64,000 bases of DNA from Paenibacillus senegalimassiliensis. Lineage in GTDB: Bacteria; Bacillota; Bacilli; Paenibacillales; Paenibacillaceae. A model generated the notes under the pieces. That model was given only the letters and a program-made list of their open reading frames with translations, was not told the origin of the DNA and did no database searches. Location of the stretch: positions 186,001 to 250,000 of the forward strand of contig NZ_LN909042.1 in NCBI RefSeq assembly GCF_001486585.1, in the 5' to 3' direction. Positions 52,360 through 62,199 of this stretch are shown piece after piece; positions within the stretch are counted from its first letter, which is position 1, and each line of letters starts with the position of its first letter. A program made the translations under genes and the position numbers.

Positions 52360-53439
52360 TTAGAGGCCGAGTTCTTCTTTGGAGTAAAACTCACTTTCTA
52401 CCAGCAAGCTTTCCACATTGTCCTTATCAACCGATTGGGGCTCCAGCAGATAGGATGGAACGACCTTTACGCCGTTGTCATAGGTTTCCGTATCATTGAC
52501 TTCCGCCTCAGAGCCTTCCAAAATGCTCAAAGCCATGGAGACAGCCTTCTTGGCCAACTCCCGCGTATCCTTAAACACCGTTTGTGTTTGTTCTCCGGCA
52601 AGGATGGATTTTGTGGAAGCGAGCTCCGCATCCTGTCCAGTCACGATGGGTAGTGCTTTGCTGCCGGAGCCATAACCAACGCCTTTAAGCGAGGAAAGAA
52701 TGCCGATACTAATGCCATCATAAGGAGAAAGGACAGCATCTACATTCTCTGACGAGTAATGCGCACTCAATAAATTATCCATCCTTGCCTGGGCTGTAGC
52801 GCCGTCCCAGCGAAGCGTAGCAACCTGCTCCATCTTCGTCTGTCCGCTCCGAACGACCAGCTTGCCGGAATCTATATACGGCTGTAGAACAGACATGGCG
52901 CCGTCGAAGAAGAAATAAGCGTTGTTGTCATCCGGCGACCCGCCAAACAATTCGATATTGAAGGGGCCCTTGCCGTCCTTGAGTCCAAGCTTCTCCTCAA
53001 TGTAGGAGGCTTGCAGTACGCCTACCTGGAAGTTATCGAAGGTAGCGTAGTAGTCGACATACTCGCTATTCATGATCAGGCGGTCATAGGCAATGACTTG
53101 AATGCCTTGGTCATGCGCTTTTTGCAGCACTTCCGTCAATGCGCCGCCGTCGATGGAAGCAATGACGAGAATTTTAACGCCCTTGGTAATCATGTTCTCG
53201 ATTTGTGATACCTGATTCTCGATGACATCTTCTCCGTACTGCAAGTCGGTGTCGTAGCCTAAGGCTTGAAATTCCTTGACCATGTTGTTGCCGTCGCCGA
53301 CCCAGCGTTCTGAGGATTTGGTTGGCATGGCGATGCCGACGGTTCCTTTTTCACTTGCACCGCTGCCGTTACCCCCGGCGCAAGCCGCAAGGCTGAGCAT
53401 AAGCACCAGTGTAAGCATGATTGCTAATAACTTCTTCAA
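52360..53439 (-). CDS. Sugar-binding lipoprotein (ChvE/XylF-like)
   Basis: A 359-residue type I periplasmic-binding-fold lipoprotein (lipidated Cys20 in LSLAAC). Blocks [27 protein letters not shown] and [14 protein letters not shown] match the ChvE/XylF group, which bind xylose, glucose, arabinose or galactose. First gene of the CUT2 operon. A cre-like site lies 25 bp upstream of its start, suggesting carbon catabolite repression. The upstream three-component sensing genes probably control it. Confidence 0.92.
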   Translation of the reverse strand: MKKLLAIMLTLVLMLSLAACAGGNGSGASEKGTVGIAMPTKSSERWVGDGNNMVKEFQALGYDTDLQYGEDVIENQVSQIENMITKGVKILVIASIDGGALTEVLQKAHDQGIQVIAYDRLIMNSEYVDYYATFDNFQVGVLQASYIEEKLGLKDGKGPFNIELFGGSPDDNNAYFFFDGAMSVLQPYIDSGKLVVRSGQTKMEQVATLRWDGATAQARMDNLLSAHYSSENVDAVLSPYDGISIGILSSLKGVGYGSGSKALPIVTGQDAELASTKSILAGEQTQTVFKDTRELAKKAVSMALSILEGSEAEVNDTETYDNGVKVVPSYLLEPQSVDKDNVESLLVESEFYSKEELGL

Positions 53440-53463
53440 AACTCATTCCCCCTACATGTTTTA

Positions 53464-53477
53464 TGAATGCGTTTTCA
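53464..53477. promoter_or_regulatory. cre-like site (CcpA) before the sugar importer
   Basis: TGAATGCGTTTTCA differs at one position from the consensus TGWNANCGNTNWCA. It lies 25-38 bp upstream of the binding-protein start, where it could block transcription. Confidence 0.6.
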
Positions 53478-53638
53478 TTAGGGAGTATAGCAAGAGAAGG
53501 GGGAGGTCGTATTTACATAGAAACTACTCTTTTTATAAAATTTTTACTTTTCCAAAAAAGTGGAAATAAGTCAGGTAGTATGAGGACAGCTTCAGAGGGG
53601 GAAGAGGGGAATGGAGTGAAATGAGGCCAAGTTGGGAG

Positions 53639-53671
53639 AAAAAGAGACCTATGCAATTGCGCATAGGCCTG
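53639..53671 (-). terminator. Terminator of the three-component sensor operon
   Basis: On the minus strand GCCTATGC-GC-AATT-GCATAGGT is followed by CTCTTTTTCTCC. Confidence 0.8.
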
Positions 53672-53738
53672 TTTGATGAATTGAAAGAACATGTTTTTGG
53701 TTCAGCGGATGATAGGGCTGATGAGATAGCCCCGCATC

Positions 53739-54968
53739 TCATTCGTCTTCTTCAGGCTCACTCTCGAAGGCGCCCTTGCGATATTGCATCGGGGAGATGC
53801 CGGTGGCCCGCTTGAAGGCGGTGCTGAAATAATGCTGGGTTTCGTATCCGACCTGCTCCGAAATCTGGGCAATGGTTAGCAGGGTGGAGGTGAGCAGCCG
53901 GCTGGCCCGGCGAAGGCGGATTTGTGTGATATAGCTGCCAAAGGTTGTGCCAAGCTCCTGCTTGATCATCCGGCTCAGATAAGCGGGGGAGGCCTGCAAA
54001 GCCTGGGCCATTCCCTCCAGCGTAAGCTGGCTATCGGCAAAATGCTCCAGCATATATTGCTTGGCCCTGCGCACCAGGGGGGAGATCGCGACCTCCTTCA
54101 TTACGATGGCCTTGCTGGCCCGATAGACAGACGGCAGCTCCAGGACGCTGCGGGTGCCTTCCGCGAGGTGAACCTCCGCTGCAATCTTCAGATGCGTTCG
54201 TACCGAAGCTTCAATGCGGTGGAAGTCCTTCTCCGCTTCTAGCCCCCAAAGGAGAATGACCAACAACCCGAAGGGATCGCGGAACATTACCTTGGGATAG
54301 GGGCCCAGCCATTCGGCGGCGATATTCTCCACCGCGAACCAGTAAAGCTGCCGCTCATCCTCCTTCAGCGCAGCGGGAGAGCCGCCGGGCTCAGGCAGGC
54401 GAATGACCCCCAGCCAATCGGGACTGGCTTCCGGCAGCTTCAGGAACTGCAACTGCTCCATAATCTCCGCTTCCGTCAAGCCGCCTTCCATCCATTCCTG
54501 GCAGAACCGTTCCCGCAGCAGCGGATAGCTGCGCGAGATATGCCGGGAAGTCGTCTGCAAATGCTGCTGCTTAGTCGCTTCTTCCTCCAACTCGCCGCGA
54601 ACCTGCCGCAGTACCTTTTCCAATTGGGCGGGGTTGGCGGGCTTGAGAATGTAGTCCTTGACCTGCAAGCGGATGGCCTTCTGGGCATAGGTGAACTCAT
54701 CATGACCGGTAATAATAATGAGCTTCGCTTCCGGCAACTTCTCGCGAACCTGCTTCATCAGTTCAATGCCGTTCATGATGGGCATATTCAGATCGACGAG
54801 CAGGATATGAACGCCGTGGCGCAGCGCCAATTCCAGTGCCTCCTCGCCATCCTCTGCCTCGGCCACCACCGTCATTCGCAACTTCTCCCAATCGACACTC
54901 TCCCGAATACCTTCACGGATAATGAGCTCATCATCCGCAATCAGCACCTTCCAGTGAAAGTCATTCAT
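53739..54968 (-). CDS. YesN-type response regulator (AraC output), system 2
   Basis: A 409-residue regulator, shorter in the linker than the other two. Receiver with phospho-acceptor Asp59 (ILLVDLNMP) and Lys in YILKPAN; AraC output about 300-400 ending GYETQHYFSTAFKRATGISP. GGAGGG precedes the ATG. It overlaps the kinase gene by 8 bp. It most likely activates the CUT2 sugar importer just downstream. Confidence 0.93.
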   Translation of the reverse strand: MNDFHWKVLIADDELIIREGIRESVDWEKLRMTVVAEAEDGEEALELALRHGVHILLVDLNMPIMNGIELMKQVREKLPEAKLIIITGHDEFTYAQKAIRLQVKDYILKPANPAQLEKVLRQVRGELEEEATKQQHLQTTSRHISRSYPLLRERFCQEWMEGGLTEAEIMEQLQFLKLPEASPDWLGVIRLPEPGGSPAALKEDERQLYWFAVENIAAEWLGPYPKVMFRDPFGLLVILLWGLEAEKDFHRIEASVRTHLKIAAEVHLAEGTRSVLELPSVYRASKAIVMKEVAISPLVRRAKQYMLEHFADSQLTLEGMAQALQASPAYLSRMIKQELGTTFGSYITQIRLRRASRLLTSTLLTIAQISEQVGYETQHYFSTAFKRATGISPMQYRKGAFESEPEEDE

Positions 54969-56955
54969 GACCGTTCCCTCCTATCCAGCTTCGATTCTCC
55001 CGAATGACCGGGTGCAGTACGGTAACGGTTGTCCCTTGGCCTTCTTCACTTTGAATCGACAAGCCGTATTTACTGCCAAAGGTCAAGGCAATGCGGGCCT
55101 GGACATTAACCATCCCATAACCTTGCTGATTCTCGTCCTCAGGGTCCAGGGTAGATGGGGGTTGCTCTGGACCCTCCGCCTTGACGGTAGCGGCCGCTTG
55201 CAGCTTCCGCTGCAGGACGGCAAGCTTATCCGGGGGAATTCCCTTGCCATCATCCCGAATTGTCATGACCAGCATGCCGTCTTCTTCGGAGGCATCTACG
55301 GTAATAAGTCCGGGTCCACGCCGCTCCTTGATGCCATGGTAAATGGCATTCTCCACGATGGGCTGAAGAATCAGCTTGAGGACATGGACATCCTGAATCT
55401 TCGGGTCGATGCTTAACGTATAATCCAGCTTATTCTGATAGCGCACATGCTGAATTTGCAAATAGCTGCGAATGTGCTCCACTTCATCATTCAGCGGGAT
55501 GATATCGTTCCCCTTGCTGAGTCCGATGCGGAACAGCTTGGAGAGCGATTCGGCCATTTCTGCGATATCCTCAGCCCCACGGCGGCGAGCCATCCAATGG
55601 ATTGTATCGAGGGTGTTATACAGAAAATGCGGCTTGATATGAGCTTGCAGGCTACGCAGCTCGGCCTCCCGTTTTTGCCGTTCCTGCAGTTCCGTCAAGG
55701 AGAGCAACCGATGGATTTGCAGCAGCATGGCATTGAACTGGCGCCCCAGCAAGCCGACCTCATCGGTGCGGTCGCTCCAGTGACGAATCGTCAGGTCGCC
55801 GGACTGGGCCTTCTGCATGAAGGAGGCCAATTGTCCAATTGGTCTTGAGATCGAGTGGGCCAGGTAGAAGGAAGCGGTCATCCCCAGCAGGCAAACGATA
55901 AAGACGAAGCTGACGACATAGAAGCGAATTTCCCGCATCTCGGCCGCTGATTCCGCCATAGGAAAGATCCCAACGGTAGTCCAGTCGGGGAACGTGGCAT
56001 GTCTGTAGACGAATTGGAAGTCGCGGCCTCCGATTCGCTCGGAGTAGGTCCCCGAACCGGAAGGATCGAGATGCTCCAGTGGAATGCGCTCGATATAAGG
56101 GTCTGGCGGGGCATAGATCAGCTCACCTTCGCCGTCAACCACGGTCAGGTAGCCCGTCTTGCCCAGCCGTACATCCTGAGCGGTCTCCGCAATGACACGA
56201 AGCTTGAGATCAATCAGAATGACGCCCTTGACTTGCTGGGTATCCGGATCGAGGATAGCGCGAACCGCGGACACCACCTCGCTATCCTGATAATTAACGT
56301 GTGTCGTGACGTTGCGGCTATGGGGATGGCCAATGATTTTGAAGATTCCCTTGTTCCGGATAGCCTCCGCATACCAACTTTCACGGGTCAGGCTCTCTTC
56401 TGTACGGGCATACATTTCATTGCTGATGTACTTGCCCTGGCTGTTGACCACCATAATCCCGGCTACCTCGGAATGCAGCGTGGTGAAGCCCTGCAGAAAT
56501 TTGCGAATCTCATAGTATTCGTTGCCTGCCTTCAGCAGTTGCTCAGGCGTATCCGTATCGCTGAAGTCGAGGGTGGAGGATAAGCTTGCAGTTATACTAG
56601 CCCGTTCTTCCGCGGTTGTTGTCAGTACATTCTCCTCAGGACTCCCCGGCTTGCCCTCCAGAAAGCGCCGCACCTCGGGATTGAACGATATGAAATAGGT
56701 CATGTTCTGCAAGTTCTCCACATAGGTCTCCAGGGAATGATTGACCTTGCTGATCAGTTGCAGGGTGGTATCTGTAATTTGCCGCTCGATAATGCGGTCG
56801 ACCGTCCAGTTCGTCAGCAGGCCCAGCCCAATAGAGGGGAGGATGCTGATGAGCAGAAAGTGAACGATCAGCTTATAGCGGATTGGCAAGTTATTCAGCA
56901 GAAAGCGGCGGAGCTCCCAGGGACGTTCCGTACGTCTATTTCGCATAATAATCAT
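54961..56955 (-). CDS. LytS/YesM-type sensor histidine kinase, system 2
   Basis: A 664-residue kinase with helix 1 (about 26-50), a large Cache-type extracellular domain, helix 2 (about 343-365), HAMP, phospho-His in HIKPHFLYNTLDT and ATPase N-box LQPIVENAIYHG. It overlaps the upstream binding-protein gene by 20 bp, a coupling that implies the two work together. Start ATG 56955 is uncertain; ATG 56946 is also possible and neither has a strong site. Confidence 0.92.
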   Translation of the reverse strand: MIIMRNRRTERPWELRRFLLNNLPIRYKLIVHFLLISILPSIGLGLLTNWTVDRIIERQITDTTLQLISKVNHSLETYVENLQNMTYFISFNPEVRRFLEGKPGSPEENVLTTTAEERASITASLSSTLDFSDTDTPEQLLKAGNEYYEIRKFLQGFTTLHSEVAGIMVVNSQGKYISNEMYARTEESLTRESWYAEAIRNKGIFKIIGHPHSRNVTTHVNYQDSEVVSAVRAILDPDTQQVKGVILIDLKLRVIAETAQDVRLGKTGYLTVVDGEGELIYAPPDPYIERIPLEHLDPSGSGTYSERIGGRDFQFVYRHATFPDWTTVGIFPMAESAAEMREIRFYVVSFVFIVCLLGMTASFYLAHSISRPIGQLASFMQKAQSGDLTIRHWSDRTDEVGLLGRQFNAMLLQIHRLLSLTELQERQKREAELRSLQAHIKPHFLYNTLDTIHWMARRRGAEDIAEMAESLSKLFRIGLSKGNDIIPLNDEVEHIRSYLQIQHVRYQNKLDYTLSIDPKIQDVHVLKLILQPIVENAIYHGIKERRGPGLITVDASEEDGMLVMTIRDDGKGIPPDKLAVLQRKLQAAATVKAEGPEQPPSTLDPEDENQQGYGMVNVQARIALTFGSKYGLSIQSEEGQGTTVTVLHPVIRENRSWIGGNGHE

Positions 56956-57937
56956 TCACATTCTGCCGGGTGACGATAGTGATGCCGGTATCCACCTGCT
57001 GTGGCACCCGCATGGAGCCCGGATTGCGGTTCTCGTTCATGTTATGGTTAAGCGAGAACAGAAACTGCATGGCCCAATATCCCATATTCCAGGTGCCTTG
57101 GGCCATGGTAGCGTTAATGTCTCCGCTCTTGACCAGGTCGAGTGTTCCCTTGTCCGTATCGAAGCTGACGATCTTCGGTCCTGCAACAACGGGCCTGAAT
57201 TCGCGCACCGCCTCGGCGACGCCAATTCCCCCGTTGGCTTCTGTAGTGAAGATGCCGGCTACATCCGGGAAGGATTGCAAAATCTCTTCCGCTGCCTGGC
57301 GAGAGTAGAGAGGGTCGCCCTTGCCATTCTTGATGACAACAACGCTCAAGTCAGGAAAATTGGCGGCAATTGTGTCGGCAAATCCCTGTGTTCGGTCCAG
57401 ATGGTTCTGCTGATCCGGCACGGTGATGATAGCAAGCTTCCCTTGTCCCCCCGTAAGCTCGGCTATCCTCCCGGCTGCGGCGGCCCCGGCTGCATAATTG
57501 TTGGTCCCCAGGAAGGAATAGGCCCGGCTTCCGGGGGCATCGGAATCAAAGAGCACCACCGGGATTCCGGCCTCTACGGCCTTGTTGATCGTCGCCGTCA
57601 GCTCCTCCGCATGCATGGCGGATATGGCGATGCCGGCGGGCTTCTTGGCAATGACCTGCTCCAGAACGGTGCGCTGCTCATGGACATCCCGCTGGGTAGC
57701 CCCGCGATATTCCACAGATACGTTCAGCCCTTGAGCCGCGTCTTCAAAGCCTTTCAGGCTACTCTTCCAGTAGTCGATGCCCATTTGAAACGTGACCATG
57801 ACATACTTCTCGTCCATGCTCCCTCGCAGGCCGCCCATGGCCCGCTGATCATTGACCTGGCTTTGCGCGCGGTAATCCAGCACATAGAAGGCGAAGCAGG
57901 CAAGGAGCAGCAAATAGATGATCCAGACTTTCCGCAT
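56936..57937 (-). CDS. Membrane-anchored sugar-sensing binding protein (XylFII-like)
   Basis: A 333-residue type I periplasmic-binding-fold protein (blocks VTFQMGIDYWKSSLKGFEDA, AISAMHAEELTATINKAVEAG, VVLFDSDAPG). The N-terminus is a hydrophobic anchor (WIIYLLLLACFAFYVL); LLAC could also be a lipobox. It is first in the SBP-kinase-regulator operon and overlaps the kinase gene, as in the XylFII-LytS-YesN xylose-sensing systems of clostridia. It therefore probably presents sugar to the kinase rather than to the importer. AAAGGGG precedes the ATG. Confidence 0.88.
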   Translation of the reverse strand: MRKVWIIYLLLLACFAFYVLDYRAQSQVNDQRAMGGLRGSMDEKYVMVTFQMGIDYWKSSLKGFEDAAQGLNVSVEYRGATQRDVHEQRTVLEQVIAKKPAGIAISAMHAEELTATINKAVEAGIPVVLFDSDAPGSRAYSFLGTNNYAAGAAAAGRIAELTGGQGKLAIITVPDQQNHLDRTQGFADTIAANFPDLSVVVIKNGKGDPLYSRQAAEEILQSFPDVAGIFTTEANGGIGVAEAVREFRPVVAGPKIVSFDTDKGTLDLVKSGDINATMAQGTWNMGYWAMQFLFSLNHNMNENRNPGSMRVPQQVDTGITIVTRQNVNDYYAK

Positions 57938-58044
57938 ATGAAACCCCTTTCAAGAATGCGTAGATGATAGACTTTCGCCATCATCATACTATGATTCACA
58001 GGGGAATATCATTATTTTTTTGCATGTGAAAGGAAGAGCTGGAT

Positions 58045-59562
58045 TTATCGGGAAATTCGCTTATACTCGTTGGGCGTGACACCAACCATACGCTTGAACA
58101 GCTTATTGAAGTAAGCGGGATCGGGGTACCCCACCTTGCTGCCAATCTCGTGAACCTTGAGACTACAGGCTTCACGTAATAAAAGCTTGGCGTGATTAAT
58201 CCTTATCTCGATTAAGTAATCCGTAATGGTCATCCCAGTCTCCGCCTTGAACAGCTTGCTCAGATAGGTAGGGGTGAGGAATACCAGCCCGGCCAATTGG
58301 CTGAGCTCGGCTGGCTCGTGGTAGTGCTTGGCGATCCAGCGTTTGACGGTCTCAACCGATTTTCCGGCTTGCTCCAGACGAATATTACGAATGACTTTTA
58401 GTATACCGATGAACTCGGCAATGAATAGGGTCTGCATTTCATTGAAGTGAAGGGAGGCGCTCAGCGCTTCTAGTATTTTTTTTGAAGCAGATGACTCGGT
58501 ATATTGGCTCCATTCCTGAACCTCGGCGGCAGCGGCGTCCAGAATAAGGCGGCCTAGAAGAACAATGGTTCTCTGGGACAGCATCTGTTCTCGGGATAAC
58601 GTGAACAAGTGCTGCAAACAAGCTTCAATTTGCGAAAGCTCCAGAATCTGCAGCTTCTGAATCAGCGCTTCCCGGCTATGGGCGAACAACGCCGTAGCTT
58701 CTGCTTCTTCCCCATGGTCTGCTGTACGCTCATCTGCGGCTCCGTAATGGTGATAGCTCCAGTCGGCTTCGTCATAGATACCAAGCTCACAGGCGTTCAC
58801 GGCTTCATGGTAGGCCTGGCCCAGCAGGGCGGGCTGTCTGTAGCCCCGGCTTGTTCCAACGAGCAGTCTACTTCCAAGCCGCATCCCTTGTAATTGATCA
58901 GCTAAGGCCTGCAACTCTTTCTCCTCAGGCATATCCATGGCGTAACCAACAAGAGCAACTACTTGCTCCCCGGTCTCCACCAGATCCCAGTCCGGGAACA
59001 AATGGCCGGGTAGCTGTTCCAGCGCATCCTGCAAAGGCTCGATTGCGGCCCCCTTCAAGGCGAATACGACAAAACAGGGACACGGCAACGCTAGCTCTGG
59101 CAGCTTCGAGCATAGTCCTGGCTCATTCTTGAGAAAGGAGAGCAGCAGCCCTTGCCGTAGACGTTGGGCCTGGCGATGGCCAGCTTCCTTCTCCTCCTCC
59201 AGCTTGTGCAGCAAGGTGAATAGCTGCTTCTTATTGATCGGCTTCAGCAAATAATCTACAGCCGAATAACGCAGCGCTTGTCTGGCGTATTCAAAGTCGG
59301 TAAAGCCACTCATCAGCAGACAGCGGATATCTTGGTATAAGGCCTTGATTTGCCCGATTAGCTCCAGCCCATCGACTACCGGCATACGGATATCGGTAAT
59401 GACTACATCCACTGCGATATCTTGAAGCAGTAAGCGGTCCAGCAGTTCCTGACCATTGGCGAATAAGCCGGTAACGACAAACTGCTCGCTCTCTTTGCCG
59501 ACAATTCTCCCCAGGCCCTCCCGAATCGAAGCTTCATCATCCACGATAGCAATATGTAGCAA
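58045..59562 (-). CDS. YesN-type response regulator (AraC output), system 3
   Basis: A 505-residue regulator: receiver with Asp57 (VVITDIRMP) and Lys in YLLKPIN, a long linker, and AraC output (about 405-505) ending GYPDPAYFNKLFKRMVGVTP. It is the last gene of an operon whose earlier genes encode the binding protein, two permeases and the kinase. Autoregulation of the importer is the likely role. Confidence 0.93.
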   Translation of the reverse strand: MLHIAIVDDEASIREGLGRIVGKESEQFVVTGLFANGQELLDRLLLQDIAVDVVITDIRMPVVDGLELIGQIKALYQDIRCLLMSGFTDFEYARQALRYSAVDYLLKPINKKQLFTLLHKLEEEKEAGHRQAQRLRQGLLLSFLKNEPGLCSKLPELALPCPCFVVFALKGAAIEPLQDALEQLPGHLFPDWDLVETGEQVVALVGYAMDMPEEKELQALADQLQGMRLGSRLLVGTSRGYRQPALLGQAYHEAVNACELGIYDEADWSYHHYGAADERTADHGEEAEATALFAHSREALIQKLQILELSQIEACLQHLFTLSREQMLSQRTIVLLGRLILDAAAAEVQEWSQYTESSASKKILEALSASLHFNEMQTLFIAEFIGILKVIRNIRLEQAGKSVETVKRWIAKHYHEPAELSQLAGLVFLTPTYLSKLFKAETGMTITDYLIEIRINHAKLLLREACSLKVHEIGSKVGYPDPAYFNKLFKRMVGVTPNEYKRISR

Positions 59563-59584
59563 GGGGAATCCCTCCTTTTCAAGG

Positions 59585-61369
59585 CTAACTATTCAAGTTG
59601 AACAAATCAGCGATTCGTAGCGTCACGGTGGTGCCTTCCCCTGGCCTGCTGCTGACCGTCAGACGTGAACGAGGTCCGTAGTGAAGACGAATTCGTTCAT
59701 GAACATTGCGCAAGCCGATGCCGAATTTGTCCGTTTTCCCATCCTTGAGGCTGTGATGCAGGGCTTCCAGTCGTTCCGTCGTCATTCCAATGCCATCATC
59801 ATGAATGGTGAAGACGGCATCTCGATGCTCTTGCCAGCCGTGAATGGTGATCGTTCCCGAGCCTTCACGCTTCTCCAGACCATGGAAGACGGCGTTCTCC
59901 ACGATGGGCTGGAACACCAGCTTGATAATAGACAGGGGAGCGAAGTCGACCGGGATATCGAAATTGAAGTTGAATTTGCCAGGGAACCGAATCTGGAGCA
60001 GCAGTAAATAATTGCGAACATGGTCAATTTCCTGGCCGATGGTGGAGCGCTCGTCGGCGCTGCGAGTGATGCTGTACCGCAGCAGGAGGCCCAGCAGATA
60101 GGTTAAGTCGGCCACCTGATCATCATCGTTCAGTTCGGCCAGCATACGAATTGATTCCAGCGTATTGTATATAAAATGCGGATTGATCTGGTTTTGCAGG
60201 GCCAGCATATCCGCCTGTTGTTTGCTTTTTTCTGTTAGGGCTACCTCTTCAAGCAACTCTCTGATGCGGGAGATCATGCGATTGAAGTGACTGCCCAGCA
60301 TACCAATTTCGTCATTATATTTAACTTGAACCGCGACATCCAGCTTGCCGCGTTGCACTTGCTTCATCAACTGGACGGTGGCCTTGAGCGGCTTGGTCAG
60401 CGCGTAGGACAGGATGATGGACACCAGCAGGCCGAGCAATATAATCGACAACGACGTAATCATCAGCTTGTCGCGGTTCTGCTTCATGGGTGCCAGCAGC
60501 TCAGTTGAGGGGATATAGACCAGCGTCTTCCAGCCAGTATGTATTGATGCGGTGTACACGGCGATGTAGGGAACCCCGTCTATATCCAGCTCAAAGCTGC
60601 CCCGTTCCCCGGTGGCTCCGGTGAGCCAGGGGCTTGCGCTCAGATTGCCCACCCACCGGGAGGGAGCGCTGCTATACACGACATCGCCCTCCTCGTCGAT
60701 AATCAGGGCATCGCCATGGGTAACGGCTCCCAGTGGAGCAACAATATCTTCCAACAACTTGCTGTCAACATCGATGGCGATCAGGCCGATATGCCTGAGT
60801 GTGCTGGTGGACTGGACGGAGCGGACGACCGTAAACACCTGACGTTGTTCCGTATCATTAGCGCGAATCAGGTGTGTGCCCGACAGCACGGGCGCAGAGC
60901 CGGACTGCCGGGTCATGTTCTTCCACTGTGCAATGCGAGTCTCCGGGTACAACACGTTGATGCCGGACCTGCGGTAATAGAAGACGGTATCATAACGATC
61001 CACCAGATAGGTGGACAGAATCTCTTCCTTGGTGTTGTTCACGTACATCAGGAACATATCCATCGTCGTATTTTTATCCCAATCGGTTCCTTGCTGATCC
61101 AGATATTTCTGCACATCTTTATTATACAGCGGGAGCAGGGTATAGCGCTTGAGGTCGGCAATGTACCGGTCTACCTTATCCATGGCATTGTCCGTCATCA
61201 GATTGGCGGCATCCGTCGTGCTGCCCAGCACCAGTTCAAAGCTGGACCGATAGGAGCTATAGCTGAAATAGGTGATGGGCAACGAGATCAGGAAGACGAA
61301 AATAATGACCAGCTTCTTCTGCATCGACAGGTTGGCAAAGGGTAGCCACAATTTTCGCCAGAGCTTCAT
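59585..61369 (-). CDS. YesM-type sensor histidine kinase, system 3
   Basis: A 594-residue kinase with helix 1 (about 18-36), Cache-type sensor, helix 2 (about 300-322), HAMP, phospho-His in QINPHFIYNTLES and N-box FQPIVENAVFHG with GIGLRNVHER. It starts inside the last 4 bp of the permease gene and is followed after 22 bp by its regulator, tying sensor and importer in one transcript. Confidence 0.93.
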   Translation of the reverse strand: MKLWRKLWLPFANLSMQKKLVIIFVFLISLPITYFSYSSYRSSFELVLGSTTDAANLMTDNAMDKVDRYIADLKRYTLLPLYNKDVQKYLDQQGTDWDKNTTMDMFLMYVNNTKEEILSTYLVDRYDTVFYYRRSGINVLYPETRIAQWKNMTRQSGSAPVLSGTHLIRANDTEQRQVFTVVRSVQSTSTLRHIGLIAIDVDSKLLEDIVAPLGAVTHGDALIIDEEGDVVYSSAPSRWVGNLSASPWLTGATGERGSFELDIDGVPYIAVYTASIHTGWKTLVYIPSTELLAPMKQNRDKLMITSLSIILLGLLVSIILSYALTKPLKATVQLMKQVQRGKLDVAVQVKYNDEIGMLGSHFNRMISRIRELLEEVALTEKSKQQADMLALQNQINPHFIYNTLESIRMLAELNDDDQVADLTYLLGLLLRYSITRSADERSTIGQEIDHVRNYLLLLQIRFPGKFNFNFDIPVDFAPLSIIKLVFQPIVENAVFHGLEKREGSGTITIHGWQEHRDAVFTIHDDGIGMTTERLEALHHSLKDGKTDKFGIGLRNVHERIRLHYGPRSRLTVSSRPGEGTTVTLRIADLFNLNS

Positions 61370-62199
61370 TTTACAGCCCCGCTGGTGACACCCTCAAAGA
61401 TATACTTCTGCAAGAAGAAATAGAGGATGACGGTAGGCAGCAGAATTAACAAAATAGCCGCACTGATCAGGTTCCAATCCGCCACGTTGACCCCTTGGAA
61501 GCGCATGAGTACCGTAGTCACGACGCCCAGACTTTGCTTGGGCATATAGAGATACGGCGTGTACATGTCATTATAGATGCTGATCGTTTTCAAAATAATC
61601 AAGGTGGCCGTTGCGGGTGTCAGGAGCGGGAAAATAATCGAGCGATAAATGCGGAACAATGATGCACCTTCCACCATAGCGTTCTCGTCGAGATCGACGG
61701 GAATGTTGCGAATGAATTGCAGATACAGGATGATCTGAATGACATCGGCCCCGATATACAAGATGATGGGCGCGCCAAGTGTGTTGTAAAGGCCCAGCGA
61801 TTTGATTACACCGAAGGTGGCGACCTGAGTGGTGATACTGGGAATGACCGTAGCGAACAGATAGAGGGCGAACACCACTTTTTTCAGTTTGAAAGAGAAG
61901 CGCCCCAGCACGTAAGCCACCATTGTGCCGAACAGGATGTTGAACAGGAGAGAGACGCAGATAATGATCAAGGTATTGCCAAATCCGCTGAGTAACCCAC
62001 CTCGTTCGAACACGATGCGGAAATTTTCGAAGTTGAAGAAGCTTCTAGGCAGCGCCATGGTACTTGCGGTGTTGAATTCCTCACCCGATTTGAATGAGTT
62101 AACAATGACGACATAAGGAGGGAAGAGTACGACGAATACACCCATCAGCAGGGTCAGGTATTTCAGGCCATCCATCAGTGAAAGCTGGCGTGTTTTCAT
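61366..62199 (-). CDS. Carbohydrate ABC importer permease 2 (CUT1), second importer
   Basis: A 277-residue permease with six helices and EAA loop ENAMVEGASLFRIYRSIIFPLL; C-terminus QKYIFEGVTSGAVK. It overlaps permease 1 and the kinase gene by 4 bp each. Confidence 0.93.
   Translation of the reverse strand: MKTRQLSLMDGLKYLTLLMGVFVVLFPPYVVIVNSFKSGEEFNTASTMALPRSFFNFENFRIVFERGGLLSGFGNTLIIICVSLLFNILFGTMVAYVLGRFSFKLKKVVFALYLFATVIPSITTQVATFGVIKSLGLYNTLGAPIILYIGADVIQIILYLQFIRNIPVDLDENAMVEGASLFRIYRSIIFPLLTPATATLIILKTISIYNDMYTPYLYMPKQSLGVVTTVLMRFQGVNVADWNLISAAILLILLPTVILYFFLQKYIFEGVTSGAVK

Noticed and set aside
57939-57952. Possible cre site TGAAACCCCTTTCA
   Set aside because: It lacks the central CG and coincides with the AAAGGGG ribosome site of the sugar-sensing protein gene, which explains it.
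57044-57967. Long plus-strand open frame (307 codons) opposite the sugar-sensing binding protein
   Set aside because: Fully antisense to a recognised gene, no ribosome site, low-complexity translation.
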